Shown here: piece after piece, positions 1-16,420 of the stretch
Layout: each line of letters opens with the position of its first letter
Numbering within the stretch: position 1 is the stretch's first letter
Assembly (NCBI GenBank): GCA_963556195.1
Contig: OY744531.1
Span: forward strand, 51,872,200 to 51,936,199
Direction of reading: 5' to 3'
DNA length: 64,000 nt
Source: Sepiola atlantica
Taxonomy: Eukaryota; Mollusca; Cephalopoda; Sepiida; Sepiolidae
Notes under the pieces: generated by a model
Seen by the model: the letters and a program-made list of their open reading frames with translations, nothing else
The model's database searches: none
What the model was told of the DNA's origin: nothing
Program-made: the position numbers and the translations under genes

Positions 1-121
1 GGCAATGGTGTTCTTATGACATAGGATCAGACAGGATTCTGTGAGACGTCGAAGTTTGGTGTCATGAATATTTTTGATAGGGATTGCCTTATGGGTATTG
101 AAGTGGTGGCCAGAAGAAATC

Positions 122-458
122 ATATATGTATACACATGTATACATATATATGTATATATGTGTAAATATGTATATGTATACATATGTATATATATATGTA
201 TATGTATACATATGTATGTATATTTATACATATGTATATATATATATGTATATATATATGTGTATTTGTATATATATATGTATATGTTTGTATATATATA
301 TGTATATATATATTTATATATATACATGTGTATATATGTATATATATATATTAGTATACATATATATGTTTATATATATTTATATACATATGTTTATATA
401 TATATGTATTTACATATATATGTATACATATATATGTATATATATATATATGTATTAG
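122..458. repeat. TA/TG-rich imperfect microsatellite
   Basis: About 340 bp of interrupted (TA)n with TG, CA and TTTA variants. It yields open frames of alternating Ile/Tyr/Val that are translation artefacts. Confidence 0.95.
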
Positions 459-469
459 TACTTCATGTA

Positions 470-1330
470 CCCACATAAAATTTTATAAGGAGATATACTT
501 TTTTTATTTCTATTTGTAGTATATACTTCGGCAGTGCTCGATACGTAAGCAGAGCTTAATAGTAAGCTATGAAAATATATTCATGGCAATTAAGCAAAAC
601 AGAAGCTCATGCGTTTTATCGTCTGTGGAATTTTCAGGCCAAAATTCATGGAGTTATTTTTGCCGCGTCTTTTTATATACACGGCTAGCTAGTTACCCAA
701 TCAGATCTTTTGTTGTTTTCTCAGCCAATAGTTAGGCTTCCAAGGAACAAAGGTTTTGTTAGTGTTACTACCTATATCCTGTTCTATTGTTCTGTTTTGT
801 ATAAATTGGCCTATATCCTGTTTCCTTTGTTATGTCAATAAAATGGGTGAATTTACTTTAACACGTTGTTCCTTGTATATTTCTTTCAAGTTTTAAGTTT
901 TTAATTGTTAAATTTTTGTTTAGTTAAGTTTTGTTTTACTGATTTATATATTTATCGTAAGTCTAAGGTACACTTATTTCTGTGTAAGCAGCTGTTTGCT
1001 ATATCAGTTCTACAGTTTAATAGGTTTCGTGAGTCTGTAGAGGATTTTAAATTTTTCATTCAGACATTATCTACACAGGTCGTCTAAATTTCTACATGTA
1101 CTGGCCTTTCGTATTATTTTCCATGCTATTATTAGGAAGCGCCCATTCGCTGTTACGCTTAGTAGCAACTATGTTGTGAAAATCTTGCGAAATATTATTC
1201 TAAGACTTTCTCTATTTTTTCCTTTTAATCTTTTTATTTTAATTTAATTTTTTATTTCCTTTCTTAAGTAACCTCAATTGTGTATGTCCGGTTGTTGTAA
1301 TTCTTTTTAAATGTACTTAATTTCCCTGTG
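470..1330. other. Unassigned AT-rich DNA with a dispersed-repeat edge
   Basis: No gene recognised. The first ~50 bases (the AAGGAGATATACTTTTTT stretch) recur in inverted orientation near 30405-30440, and the following GCTCGATAC-AAGCAGAGCTT motif recurs near 30545, so the left part is a dispersed repeat. An AATAAA-like signal lies near 836. A 10 bp stem (CTACCAAGCA / TGCTTGGTAG) at 1333-1358 follows on. Confidence 0.5.
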
Positions 1331-1486
1331 ATCTACCAAGCAAGGACCTGCTTGGTAGTGAAACATGTGTAGGTAAAAAGCTCTTTAATTGGAAAATGAT
1401 AAATAAATACTTTTTGAATTAAAAAAATATTTTGTGGTGTTGACTGGGCTCCTGAAGTGATTGCTTTGGTAAGCCTTCAAAAAATC

Positions 1487-2337
<851 letters not shown>

Positions 2338-2479
2338 TTGTATTGATGTGTGCATGGTTTGTATATGTATTTATTAGTGAAGTTATGGCGGTATTTGTAT
2401 TTATCAAATTATTTATATAGATACCTGTGTATATGTATACGTGTATTTCCGTATATCATAATTATAAAAATGTTAATAT

Positions 2480-2698
2480 CAACATTCATAATGACCGGTA
2501 CATTAGTGTAGAAAGTTAATCTTGTAAAACAATATATATATATAAACATATACACATACTTAACTTTATATACATGCACTCGTAATATATTAACATTTAA
2601 AAAAAAATAATTTGCCCATGTTACACTCTGTGCAACCTAGAATATATATTCTAATATTCATAATTTTCTGTGTATTAGTTCAGAAGATTAAACTGTAC

Positions 2699-2736
<38 letters not shown>

Positions 2737-2750
2737 ATATATGTATATAA
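2480..2750 (+). repeat. Dispersed retroelement 3'-tail repeats and (TA)n
   Basis: Two fragments (about 2480-2580 and 2650-2700) carry the ATTCATAAT ... TTAGT-TAGAAG-TTAAT-TTGTA ... AACATATACACATA signature also found at 32.9, 33.5, 49.5 and 21.6 kb. The second runs straight into a (TA)n array at 2697-2743. I infer the 3' end of a non-LTR retroelement whose tail seeds the microsatellite. Confidence 0.55.
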
Positions 2751-3186
2751 AGTGTTATTTCAAACAGAAAAACACGTGTCCGTTTATTATGTTATACATA
2801 TGTATGTATATAAATACATGTATATATTCACTGTTAATAGTCAAACCATCAAGATTTTAACTCAATATATGTTATTTTCTTAATTCCAGAACAAATATGA
2901 ATAAATGTAAGTCAGTGTGTTTATATGGCGTTCATAAAAGTAAACAGAAACTTATGTTCCTCATTTAACCTAAATATAAATGATTTAATAAGGTGAGATT
3001 TATAGTTTTTGTTTTATTTCCTTATGTTGTAGAAAAGACTTTGACAGTGACTTTTTGATAATTAACACACAAAGAACATCCAAGATATATAACTATGCTT
3101 TAGTTGTATAAGTGATGACGAAACGGTCCGTCAAAAACGGGATCCTTTTAACATTAAGACATGATTACTGGAATCTAACTGTCTAT

Positions 3187-3276
<90 letters not shown>
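3187..3276. repeat. (TA)n microsatellite
   Basis: About 90 bp of nearly pure TA dinucleotide. Confidence 0.95.
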
Positions 3277-3281
<5 letters not shown>

Positions 3282-3737
3282 TGTCTTTAGCTTTTAATCT
3301 AAATCAATATCTTCATCGAATGACGTAAAACAGATTTTTCTTTCATGTAGATAAATAAATTTAAAAAAAAAGCGCGCGTACATTTCAATTGATACTGTGA
3401 TCCGGGTATTCGCAGCGATAAAAAATGGATAAGATCATTTGAAATGTTGATTTAGTTTTTGCAATAAAAAAAAGAAAAATGAAGGAAAATAATAAAATTA
3501 AAAACAAAATGGCTTCAAGGATAGATTTTTTTCATCCGGCTGATCAGAGTATCGATCATCAACCGATACTTTATGTTATCTCGTCTTTTTAAACGGAACT
3601 CTGCATTTTTTCTCATGAAACCTGTGTTGATTCGTAATGGGCATAATCTTTTAGCAAATGTATTTCTTGATATGAATCCGTTAGATTGCAGATATATACC
3701 TGGCAAATTGGGATCACCCCTTATGAAATAGCAGACG

Positions 3738-4020
3738 GGAGTTTGCTAGTCTCAGTCTTTTCTTTAAATACTATTATGGCATGTGTTTTTTAGAATCCAG
3801 TTTCTTTTGTTACAACTCGTTTAAATGGTTGGTGTAATGCTCCTTATCTATTCACTGTTTTGATACCTCATTGTAATACAGTTTCCTATTCCAGTAGCTT
3901 CTTTCCAAGAACTACAAGCTTGTGGAACTCTCTTCCTGCTGACGGTTTTTCTCCTACTTATAGCCTTGATCTTTTCAAGACTAAGGCCAATAGCTATCTT
4001 CTGTCTTTTCGATAATCAGA
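3738..4020 (+). pseudogene. LINE ORF2 C-terminal relic (CR1/L2/Jockey-like)
   Basis: The plus strand reads FASLSLFFKYYYGMC, then after a frameshift IPHCNTVSYSSSFFPRT, TSLWNSLPA and YSLDLFKTKANSYL. This matches the characteristic end of ORF2 in CR1/L2/Jockey-type non-LTR retrotransposons (a LASLSLFYRY block followed by an R/T-x-LWNSLP block). Reverse transcriptase is not present; only the last ~95 residues remain, with at least one frameshift. It is a 5'-truncated dead copy. The clade is not resolved. Sequence before it (3510-3735) may continue the same element but I cannot align it. Confidence 0.7.
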
Positions 4021-4029
4021 TTTCGTTCT

Positions 4030-5340
4030 TGTTAGCTCCTTACATCAAGTGGCTTCATGCCTTGTCTGGAGCGATTTCCATAAAAAAAGAAACAAATTCC
4101 GCCCATCAGCTTATTTGTCTTTCAACCGACAATCATTCCATCATGTTTATCTTCATCCTCAAGTGCCTTTTGGCCTTTATAAGTGGTGATTCACAAGTAA
4201 AACAATTAAACATTATTCTCTTGTTTTTTAATCTATTACTAGCAGGAAGACCCGACGTTGCTCGGAATTGAATGAGGATCAATACTATGTACTTTTTCAC
4301 TATATACTTATTTTTACTGCTCTGTGTCTCCCATTTCCCATCCTTCCCTAATATAGTCGGAAGAAGCTGAAATGTTCGAAACTTCTCTGGATTTGTGTCT
4401 TATACATATGAATTTTAATTTCATAAAACTCGGATATACCTATTTGAAGTTTTACGGTCATTCTGTTTCGCCACTCCTCGGGGGGGTCGCTTAGCGGTGG
4501 GAAAACATAAATATTCGGAACATAGAGGGTAACGTCGAGATGAGGGACCACGTCTATTGTCTTCATCGGAGAACTTTATACGTATGATATAAAAAGAATC
4601 AAAATAGGATATATTTGAAGTTTTAATGGAATTATGCCCTCATAACCTCCTTAGGTGTGCAGCCAAAGATTTGGGAACACTTCTATTGTTTTCTCCGGTA
4701 AACTATATATAGTTTTAGTTTTCATCTAGATTTACTAACTTTTCTTTCTATAGGAAAGGCACAAGTCGATGATTTATTGAAATAAAAAATAAAATAGATT
4801 TTTTAAAATACTACTTTAAAAGTAATTTAATTACAAAACTAATCCACCTTACCTCATTTTTTATTTTTCATTTGTTTTTGTTTCTTCATTTCATCATTTC
4901 TATCTTTTGATGCAAAAGGATACATTTCTTTGTGATATTTTAAACATTTACATGAATTTGGAAGCATTTAAACCGACGAATAGAAAGTGGTTTTGGCTTT
5001 AGCATTCTTAGCTTATTCTCACGTATTAACAGATTGGCATGTTTTGGAAGCTATTTACTTTAAATCATTTTATAAATATAGATTAAAACAACATTGTCTT
5101 AATGGAATTAGTCATAGTTCTATAACAAATTTGTTCAATCATTAATTTAATGACAAAACGCTACCATAATAATACAGTTTAACTTTTAAAATTTGATTTT
5201 TTTAAAATAAGTAAAAACAGCATAGTTAAAACCGCTAAACGAAAGTTTAAGTAAAAAGACACCCGGGCAACGTCGGATACATACAGTTAATAGAAGGATA
5301 AATTACAATTATATTTCTTACATTTTTTTTTCTCAACTGT
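4030..5340. other. Unassigned AT-rich intergenic DNA
   Basis: No coding similarity seen. GACCCGACGTTGCTCGGA near 4247 and CACCCGGGCAACGTCGGATACATACAG near 5260 resemble the CGGGCAACG-type tail word found in dispersed retroelement ends elsewhere in the window, so parts are probably old repeat tails. Confidence 0.4.
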
Positions 5341-5341
5341 A

Positions 5342-7946
<2,605 letters not shown>

Positions 7947-8014
<68 letters not shown>
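7947..8014. repeat. (TTA)n microsatellite
   Basis: About 23 TTA units at the 5' truncation edge of the RLE LINE relic. It produces poly-Asn and poly-Ile frames that are not genes. Confidence 0.95.
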
Positions 8015-8058
8015 GCGGCATGTTGTTAGAGGTTTACGACTAAGTGACAACATGCTGC
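8015..8058. repeat. Short inverted repeat (hairpin)
   Basis: GCGGCATGTTGT and ACAACATGCTGC are inverted copies (11 of 12) separated by about 20 bases, directly right of the (TTA)n array. Possibly the edge of a small fold-back element. Confidence 0.6.
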
Positions 8059-8165
8059 ATAAAAAAATGGTCTGTATTTTGCTGATGAAGACTCTTGCAT
8101 GGGTCGAAAATTAGAATCTTAAATGAATATGTTTATTTAAAAATCTGCATTTTGACTGGTCTCTA

Positions 8166-9179
<1,014 letters not shown>

Positions 9180-9224
<45 letters not shown>

Positions 9225-9235
9225 GGAGAGAGAGA
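9180..9235. repeat. (GA)n microsatellite
   Basis: About 20 GA units, then AGGAGAGAGAG. It lies immediately left of a second LINE 3'-end copy. Confidence 0.93.
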
Positions 9236-9239
9236 CCCA

Positions 9240-9533
9240 GTATTCGAATATAATATTTTTAAAGCCAAAAACAACGTTACTATTTCTTAATTAAAATAAA
9301 TATTTATTAATTTTAAAGTCTTGAGGGGTTCAGTGCATAGAAGCACCCTTATCAAAAGTATAGAGGCATTTAATACGTTTTTTCCTTTTTAATCTTTATT
9401 GCCCGAGGAATACTGTCACAGGCGAGTGAGATTCCACGAAATGGTAGTATCGCGGATGAGGTTTTAAATGTGTTATTGTGCGAGATCACGTTGGCACGTG
9501 TTTTTGAATAAATGAACTATTCACACTTCGAAA
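9240..9533 (-). repeat. Second copy of the 8.3 kb LINE 3' UTR
   Basis: Same landmarks in the same order as 8264-8557: AAAGCCAAAAACAACGTTA, TTCAGTGCATAGAAGCACC, TGTCACAGGCGAGT-AGATTCCACGA, GATCACGTTGG-ACGT and TGAATAAATGAA-TATTCACACTT. No ORF2 coding is attached. Confidence 0.75.
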
Positions 9534-9542
9534 ACGTTAAAG

Positions 9543-9730
9543 TAATTGAATATAACATTTTTAAAGCCACAACAACGTTACAATTTATTTTTTTTATATC
9601 AAAATAAAAATTTCTTTATTTAAAGGTTTTGAGAATTTCGGTGCATATAAACACCCTTATCAAAAGTATATAGGCATTTAATACTTTTTTCTTCCTTTTT
9701 CTTTTGAATCTTTTTTATCTGAGGCACATA
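9543..9730 (-). repeat. Third, partial copy of the same LINE 3' UTR
   Basis: Begins with GAATATAACATTTTTAAAGCC and keeps TTTCGGTGCATA-AAACACCCTTATC and AAAGTATATAGGCATTTAATAC before it decays. Same orientation as the two copies to its left. Confidence 0.7.
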
Positions 9731-11340
9731 TTCATAGAGTTTTCACTAGTATTGAAATTAATTTTACTAATATTAGTACTCAATTAATTCTACAATCATA
9801 CAGTTCCCGCTTAAACTATCACTAAATATGGTCAATGTTGTTGCATACAGTTGTGAACAACAAGGAAAAGAAGGAGCATACCTAATTATCCATCAAATAT
9901 GGTGTCAATTAAAAATAATTAAAACAGCCGCGAAAAATTACGAAAAATCAACATGAGGGTGAACCATACCTACATCGAATACGCCAGGCGAAAAACGGTG
10001 TGTACTGCATGGAGATTCTGAAAGAATGCCGCAACTACTCCGAGGTGAAAAGTTTTAAACTTGTATACGAGATCAAGTTAAAACACACATTAGCGAAAGG
10101 AACGTTGAAGATGTGTTCGATGGAGTTGTGCCTGCAGACGAATACCTAATCACCCATAGTAAAAGCGCGTTAAAAGTGGCCCCTAATGGGGGGGGGGCAT
10201 CGAGTGGTAGCTCAAAGATCGCAGATGGGCGGAATGGCAGATAAATCAGATTAATGCACGGGTAAATAACAGCGGACTCAGAGAAACGACAGAATCAGAC
10301 AAGCCGATCACTTGTTACTCAAAACACATAGATACAAGACGCCAAAGGCAGTTAGTTTTAATCTACGAAATGGGTTGTTCTCATTCGTTATTGACACAAA
10401 AATATTTGCCTCGAGCAATACGGCCAATGGTAGACAACAGATGCCTCGTCAGAGGAATGGAAGAAAGGCCGAGGCACATCATGAAGTGAACCACTAGAAA
10501 CATTACACTTCGAGGTGTAGCATTACTATTAGGAAAAAAGATGGCGGCAGTGAGAGTGATATCATGGTGGGAGTGATAATGATGTGTTAGAAACCTTGGC
10601 TAACCTTTACACGAGGGTAAAAGGTGATGAATTTTTATTCCACTATGAGTCTTAGAACACATGCCCATTTTGATGAAAGCAAAAGCAGCGTCAGGCATAG
10701 TAACGCATTTTCCTGGTAAAGTAACGGATGAGAGTTGCAAGCTTGAAGCGATCAAGACAACGAGAAGAAGGTAAACTAGGAAAGATGATAAAAGAAAGAG
10801 GTAGTAAGGCACAAGTTATACATATCAGAGGGATCGTGAAATAGCAGTTAGCTTATCCTCGCCTTAAACTCCTGTTACAATGATTTCAAATGTGTGAAGA
10901 AAGGGGGAGCGTAATGAGCAGCTATCTATACCGACATGCCAAATTGAGTAAGTGAAAATCTATTTAATTGTCCGAATTGGGCGACAGATCAACGGGTGAG
11001 CGGATAATGGTACCAAAGATATATCGGGGCACTATATTTCAAACGGCAAAGCAAGGAACCGTTAGCTGGACATCACGGAGAGAATCAAACCAATGATAAC
11101 ATCAAAAGACATTTTTATTGGAAGGATTAGAAGATATGTCAGAGAATTCAGTGTAGCATTTAGTGTGTGCCGAGGGGCAAGTAACCCGAATCCTTAGAAT
11201 AAAGGTATAGAAAGACAGTAGTTAGAAAATAAAATAAAATATAAAAAACTAGGTGCTGTTCTATTCAGACTAAATTGGTAAGGACAAAGACGTCTAGGAT
11301 ACTGATAGAAAGAAAACACACACACATATATGCGCTATTT
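9731..11340. other. Unassigned DNA, moderately GC-rich, no gene recognised
   Basis: About 1.6 kb with only short frames (up to 70 codons) and no recognised motif. A G-run (10190-10197) and several stop-rich stretches with codon-like texture (9950-10150, 10300-10500) suggest an old retroelement, but I cannot name it. An AAGATGGCGGCAGTGAGAG string at about 10540 combines a YY1-like ATG context with a donor-like GTGAGA; this may be chance. Confidence 0.4.
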
Positions 11341-11346
11341 TCTATT

Positions 11347-11348
<2 letters not shown>

Positions 11349-11416
<68 letters not shown>
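11349..11416. repeat. (TA)n microsatellite
   Basis: About 34 TA units. Confidence 0.95.
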
Positions 11417-11417
<1 letters not shown>

Positions 11418-11869
11418 TATGCACGATTTGTCATCCAAAAATTATTCGTTGCAGTAGAGTTTTATGTTTGTAAAACCAGTATTTTCGAGAGATTTCTGGA
11501 TAATTTTGTATGACAACTTTCTCTTTTAAAACTAAAGTTTATCACATCAATAAATTTAGGACTCACTCCACAATGTCTCTTTCTATCGCTCACCGCCAAT
11601 ACCGGACAGTTAATTGAGTCAACGAGAAGAAAAAAGAAAACAAAACAAAACAAAAATAATAATATAAAGAGGGAATAAACGAACGTACACCAAAATAATA
11701 ATAATAAAAATAATAAAAATGAATGAAAAACCTAACTGTCCTCCATATTGAAGACCGGAGACGCTGTTAGTGTGTTTGTAGTTCTTTCGCAATATTTGAT
11801 ATAAATTAAGGTTGAACGACAAGGTAGAGTCAAGACGCCGGATAAACGGAAGAAGAAACAAATAAAAAT

Positions 11870-11930
11870 GTACTTGGGCGCATGCGCAGACAGGCGGCTA
11901 CCGGAAGTTAGTGTTCTGTAGCGAGGAGAC
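11870..11930 (+). promoter_or_regulatory. Candidate TATA-less promoter with NRF1-like and ETS-like sites
   Basis: A local CpG-containing patch in AT-rich DNA. It has an NRF1-type palindrome CGCATGCGC (11879-11887), an ETS-type ACCGGAAGT (11900-11908), and ACATGGCGGC (11929-11938), which fits both a YY1 site and a start-codon context. This combination is typical of housekeeping promoters in animals. I infer transcription to the right; NRF1/ETS promoters are often bidirectional, so leftward transcription is possible. No transcript evidence is available. Confidence 0.45.
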
Positions 11931-12029
11931 ATGGCGGCGCTGAAAGAAGGAACAACGACGACACTTGTAACAAGACGAAATTTAAAAATAAAAGGATAAG
12001 TCTGACGTTATTGCTTTTTAGTGCTGGCG
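11931..12029 (+). other. Candidate first exon (unrecognised gene or 5' UTR)
   Basis: Starts at the ATG of ACATGGCGGC just downstream of the NRF1/ETS patch. The ATG opens a 22-codon frame beginning MAALKEGTTTTLVTRR that stops at 11997-11999, before a good donor GCG|GTAAGAG at 12029/12030. Either the exon is 5' UTR with this as an upstream ORF, or the donor is unused. I do not recognise the protein and see no second exon in the window. Speculative. Confidence 0.25.
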
Positions 12030-12154
12030 GTAAGAGTAGATCGTAGCAGCCAAATGAAATTACTTAGCGAATCAGAATTTTATGTCCAATGGTTAAATGT
12101 GTTTGTATCGAAGAGTTTTCGAAGTGATGCGTTTTTAGCTCTTTTTAGAATTCT

Positions 12155-12158
<4 letters not shown>

Positions 12159-12203
<45 letters not shown>
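12159..12203. repeat. (TA)n microsatellite
   Basis: About 22 TA units, followed by a GTGCTCGATTA word that also flanks the array at 21.8 kb. Confidence 0.95.
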
Positions 12204-12207
<4 letters not shown>

Positions 12208-12772
12208 TAGTGATGGAGACCCCCGACAAAGTGCTCGATTATTAATAACATTAAAAAATAAGATCATAATATTAATTTATATATGTCTTAAAAAAGATCA
12301 GAACAATATCGATATGGTCGCAATATCGACAGAATTTGCGGGTAAAAATACCGAATTAGTAAACATAAAAATAAAGCAGAGGATCGAAATATCGTCATAA
12401 ACTTACTTAATCTACGAGCCGCAATTTTCCAGAGAGGCATATATAAATAGAGGCTGACGAGAGTCCGGTAAAAGAGACTAATTATAAGTACCCTTTGTTT
12501 GGATTTGAAATGTTGTTCTGAAGTTGAAACAGAGTCTATTTTAAATCAAATATGGCGTCGGTTTTGGAATAAATATATGTGTTGTTTATTGAAGTACATT
12601 TTCTGATTTATTAGATACATATAATTTTTCTGATGAAGATTTTTCACAGAAGATTCAAGATGTGTTTTTAAAGCCTTGATTTTCTGGACAAATGAAGAAA
12701 TGACTGTCAAAAACGAATTTCTTTACTGGAAAATAAAGATATTGTCGCTGGAATCTGCTGTTTTCTATCGTG

Positions 12773-12780
12773 TGTATATA

Positions 12781-12846
<66 letters not shown>

Positions 12847-12876
12847 AGAAGATGCTGCATATATATATATATATAT
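12773..12876. repeat. (TA)n microsatellites (two arrays)
   Basis: TA arrays at about 12775-12841 and 12859-12876, separated by a short unique spacer. Confidence 0.94.
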
Positions 12877-13059
12877 CTTTTTCTTTGCGTTAGTTCCAAA
12901 CTACGGCGTGGTCCGTAAATATATGTTATCCCCACTATGGGCTATACTTAGGATACAATTATGAATTACTTACGACTTCTACCCGGTCATGAGTGACGGA
13001 TCGAGAGAAATCTATCCCCGTAAATTAGATAAAGGGTTTCGTTCAAAATTATGTACATA

Positions 13060-13500
13060 TTGCCGAGTTCTATAACACGTACCTAGAGATGGTTGGAGGT
13101 TAGATCGACCGAAACGTTGTAGGAATAATATCTAAGATGAGAACAGTAGCCTGAATAATACTAAAATATACGAATATCTAACCCCCTACTTATGTTTTTA
13201 TCTAATATATAAAGAAAAGTCAGTCGGATTATCGAAGTTATATCACTATAGTATTGCATCTGACAAAACAATATTTTATTCGACCTTGCCACTGATTTAC
13301 GAAAAATGTAATTCTGTGTAAAAAAGAAACAACAGTCGATTTCATTTATTACATATTATATTTTATTTAATCCACGGGGCTAGATTTCCGAGTTAGTGAA
13401 TATGCACTAGAAGAAGATGGGATGTTACATCGGCCGAATAGTTGTGGGAATAACATCCACGATGAGAACAGTAGTTGCAATAATCAGAATAATCCAAACA
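13060..13500. repeat. Pair of related repeat segments ~325 bp apart
   Basis: About 13064-13150 and 13389-13475 share the order CCGAGTT, then ACTAGA- or CCTAGAGATGG, then ATCG-CCGAA-CGTTG-AGGAATAA and ATGAGAACAGTAG. They look like two copies of one dispersed repeat in the same orientation. No coding content. Confidence 0.5.
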
Positions 13501-13684
13501 AACATCTTATTTGGATCTTATTTTCGACCGTAATACGTTTTCTCTATATTCCTAGTTGTATTTGGCCCCCAGTAATATTTAATTTAAACTTACCTGAAGT
13601 CGGTAGTGTCACATATTATATAGCTTGGTTGTCCAACAGAAACACACACGCTATTATAATATATGGTCAAATAGTTGTATGTGC

Positions 13685-14060
13685 TTACTAGGGGTTTCTA
13701 CACAGGTATCATCAGTTGATTGCTCACTGATAATTTCCGTGGTGTTCCCTGCTGTCTGAGTGACAAGTCTCTCCAAATTTCCAGTTCTCTTCACCTCTTT
13801 CGATAACCATTGTATGTCCTTTGGCGGTGGCTCTCAGATTAATTTTTCTTTCATCTACCCTGCCAGTTTCAATTCCATATGGTTTCGTTTAAAATTTACA
13901 TTGTTTTCATCGGTGCAGTGTTTTGCATGGTGTCAACCGTCCCTTTAATTTCATTTTCTTTTAGTCTTTTCCAGCTTTTTCAAAACTGTTCCTAGTGTCC
14001 CTATGATTATTGGGATTACAGTTATTTTCGTACTTGTTCCATATTATTTTGGATACTTTG
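13685..14060 (-). pseudogene. RLE LINE 3'-end fragment
   Basis: Shares with the 5.5 kb relic the terminal words (CTAGG-GTTTCTACAC, GATTGCTCACTGATAAT, GGTGTTCCCTG-GTCTGAGTGACAAG, CTCCAAATTTCCAGTTCTCT). Its left end in coding terms is an eroded IPIIIGTLGTVLKKLEK-like stretch near 14010-14050 on the minus strand. 5'-truncated and dead. Confidence 0.65.
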
Positions 14061-14209
14061 CATGCTCCATGTATTTTCATAGTGTGTATGCCTAATTGAG
14101 ACTGCAACATCTAATATTCGGCATTTAAAAAAAAAATACTAGTGATTATAAACGTGCCATTGTTTACTTCCCTTCGCACAAACTCGGTTTTTAATGTGGT
14201 GAAAATACA

Positions 14210-14320
14210 ACTGAACAAAACGGGACACACTGGATTGAGGAAAAAATAAAAATTGCGTCAATCTAAAAGGATTTCTCCTTCACTCACCTCCAGCAGAAAA
14301 TATGAAGAACAGTTACAACA
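14210..14320 (+). repeat. Dispersed non-coding repeat (GGATTGAGAC family)
   Basis: Shares TGGATTGAG-AAAAA-TAAAATTG-TCA-TCTA and AGGATTTCTC-TTCACT with segments at 52.8 kb and 53.9 kb. Identity of the element unknown. Confidence 0.5.
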
Positions 14321-14660
14321 CTTTGCCTTTTGGGCTAATTTCGATTAGTTTGTATGTTTGTATTTCAATGTCTCATGCGATTTGATACTGGCTCCGATTT
14401 TTGTTTTTTCCACAGTTGTGTTTGTTTCAAAAGTATATCGTCTGTGTAGTACCCAATGGGCTACTTTCTTAATTCATTATTATATGTTATTATCCTCTTT
14501 TACAACCTGATTGCTGCATTCGCTTCTGGTGTGGTTCACCTTTACGTCTCTGTAGTCATAGAGACTATAATTGCACTTTATCATATGGGTTGTCTATATT
14601 AGTTTTATGTGGTTATGTTTAATCGCGCATTTTTGTGCAAATGTTAGTAGTGATTCCGTT
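14321..14660. other. Unassigned AT-rich DNA
   Basis: No gene or recognised repeat seen between the two retroelement fragments. Confidence 0.4.
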
Positions 14661-14674
14661 ATTATGATTATTAT

Positions 14675-15616
14675 TTACTCACTAGGAGTTTTAAAACCGG
14701 CCATCATACGTTGATTGCTCACTGATAATAATCTGTGGTGCCCCCTGGAGTCCAAGTGACAAGTTTCTTCAGATTTCCAGTACTCTCCACCTCTTTCGAT
14801 AACCATTGGAAATGATTTTGCCTTATCACAACAACCGTTTACCATTGATTTCTCGTTTGCACCGACCATAGGTTTTCTGTGTAATTTGGATAGCAATAAG
14901 CCTCCGCAAGATTTCAATACTCTCTGTACCCCTCCAGTAGAGGTCTTGTTAGGGCTCTCTCTCATCGGTCTTCTTATTCTTCTTAACTCCTCACGACTAT
15001 TTTGCGCGGTATCAGCCGAGGCTGCTGCAATCACATTTTTCTTGGGGTGAGGAAGATAGTTTATTAGATTTTGTACAGTTTCAGTTCTATCGGTCTTGTT
15101 CTTTCCATGTTTTTTTTTAAATTTATGTTGCAACTTCCATGTGGTTGGATAAGGTTCGTAGTTTATGTGGGTTGGTTTCTGCATTCGAGCATTTTCCTTA
15201 AGATTTCATCTGTTTTCATCATTGCCGTCCGTTGTATAGTTTAGGTTTTCCCTTTTATTCTAATTTCTCTTATGTTTTCCAGAGTTTTCGGGACTATTCC
15301 TAATGCTCCTAGGATTATTGGTATAATATTTACTTTCTTTAGATTCAATATTCTTTTAAATTTTCGTGCAAGTTCCCTATATTTGCTTCGATTTTACATC
15401 TTATTTATCTTTACCCTGTGGCCTTCTGGGACAGTAAAATCAACAATCGGCAGTATTTCCTTCTTGTTAACTATTATGATATCTGGTCTCCTTGCTTGGA
15501 TGAGTTTATCTCCATAGATATTTTTTGTAATTTTCGTTTTCCAGTAATGTCTCAATTTTCAGTCGTTTGCATAGTTCCCAGTGTACTGCTTTTCTGACGC
15601 AGTCGTCGATGCGTTC
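14675..15616 (-). pseudogene. RLE LINE 3' fragment with 169-codon relic frame
   Basis: Minus strand. An open frame at 15184-14675 reads the 3' terminal part of the family: it contains RGGEYWKSEETCHLDSRG and RHHRLLSVSNQRMM-like text that recurs at 54.5-55.2 kb. Upstream (15616-15185) is decayed endonuclease sequence with AVHWELCK-like and SGTVPK/NTNNPRSIRNS-like remains. The frame extends past the protein-coding end of the family, so it is a fortuitous frame through the LINE 3' region, not a gene. A short TTATTA tail at 14655-14675 marks the 3' end. Confidence 0.65.
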
Positions 15617-15715
15617 TTCTTCTTCTTCTTCTTCTTCTTCTTGTTTTCTTCTTGTTATTACTATCATTCTCATTCTTCTTCTTTTTCTTCTTCTTCTTTA
15701 TTTATTTACTTATTG
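15617..15715. repeat. (TTC)n and (TTTA)n compound microsatellite
   Basis: TTC arrays at 15617-15640 and 15675-15697 followed by TTTATTTACTTA. It is the 3' tail side of the next RLE LINE fragment. Confidence 0.9.
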
Positions 15716-16420
15716 ACCAACTAGGAGTACTCACACGAGTCATTAAAAACAAGTCTCTCCTCTCCGGATTTCAATAATTGCCTGCTTCTTTTTATAATCG
15801 TTGCAAATCAATTTGCCTTATCGCACAAATCGTTTACCATTGAGTTCACAATGATAGCGACCATTGATTTTCTCTGAAATTTGAGTAACAATATACCAGT
15901 ACTCTCAGTGCTCATTTAGGGGGAGGGGGTCTGGATGATGCGCTGTCCCCCCCCCCTTATCGTTCACAGCCATTTTATATGGCACTAGCATCGATTCGTC
16001 CCACTGTGTGTGTGTTTGCTTGCGTGGAGATTATGTTTTTTTAATCAACCCTGCCAGTTTCCGTTCTTTTAGCTTTGCATATTGTTCTGTCTGCCTCTAG
16101 TTTTGCTTACGCTCGATTCTTTTGTTTCTGTTTACCTGAGATTGCTTATATCATCTGGTTATGTGCATCGGTTTTCACATACGAGGCTTTTTTTTCATAT
16201 TTCAGATGTTGTCATTAGTGCCATTCGTAGTATGTTTATAATTTCTTCAAGTCTTTTATCCAGTCTTTTATCCAGTTTTTTTACTAACTGTTCCTAGTGC
16301 TCCAACCATAATTGGTATTCCAGTTTTTTCTTCATGTTCCAACACATATATGTTCTTGGCGAATTTTGGCATTTTTGCCAGTTCTTTCAAAAGGTTTTTT
16401 GAAGTGTGTGCTTGTCTGTG
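15716..16420 (-). pseudogene. RLE LINE 3'-end fragment
   Basis: CAACTAGGAGTACTCACACGAGTCAT at the left edge matches the family terminus. ATCGTTGCAAATCAATTTGCCTTATCGCACAAATCGTTTACCATTGA matches the common 3' region in scattered words, and the minus-strand peptide IPIMVGALGTVSKK near 16330-16290 matches the conserved PIIVGALGTV segment. 5'-truncated and dead. Confidence 0.65.

Noticed and set aside
521..545. CTTCGGCAG word resembling the U6 snRNA 5' end
   Set aside because: Only nine bases match and the U6 core does not follow.
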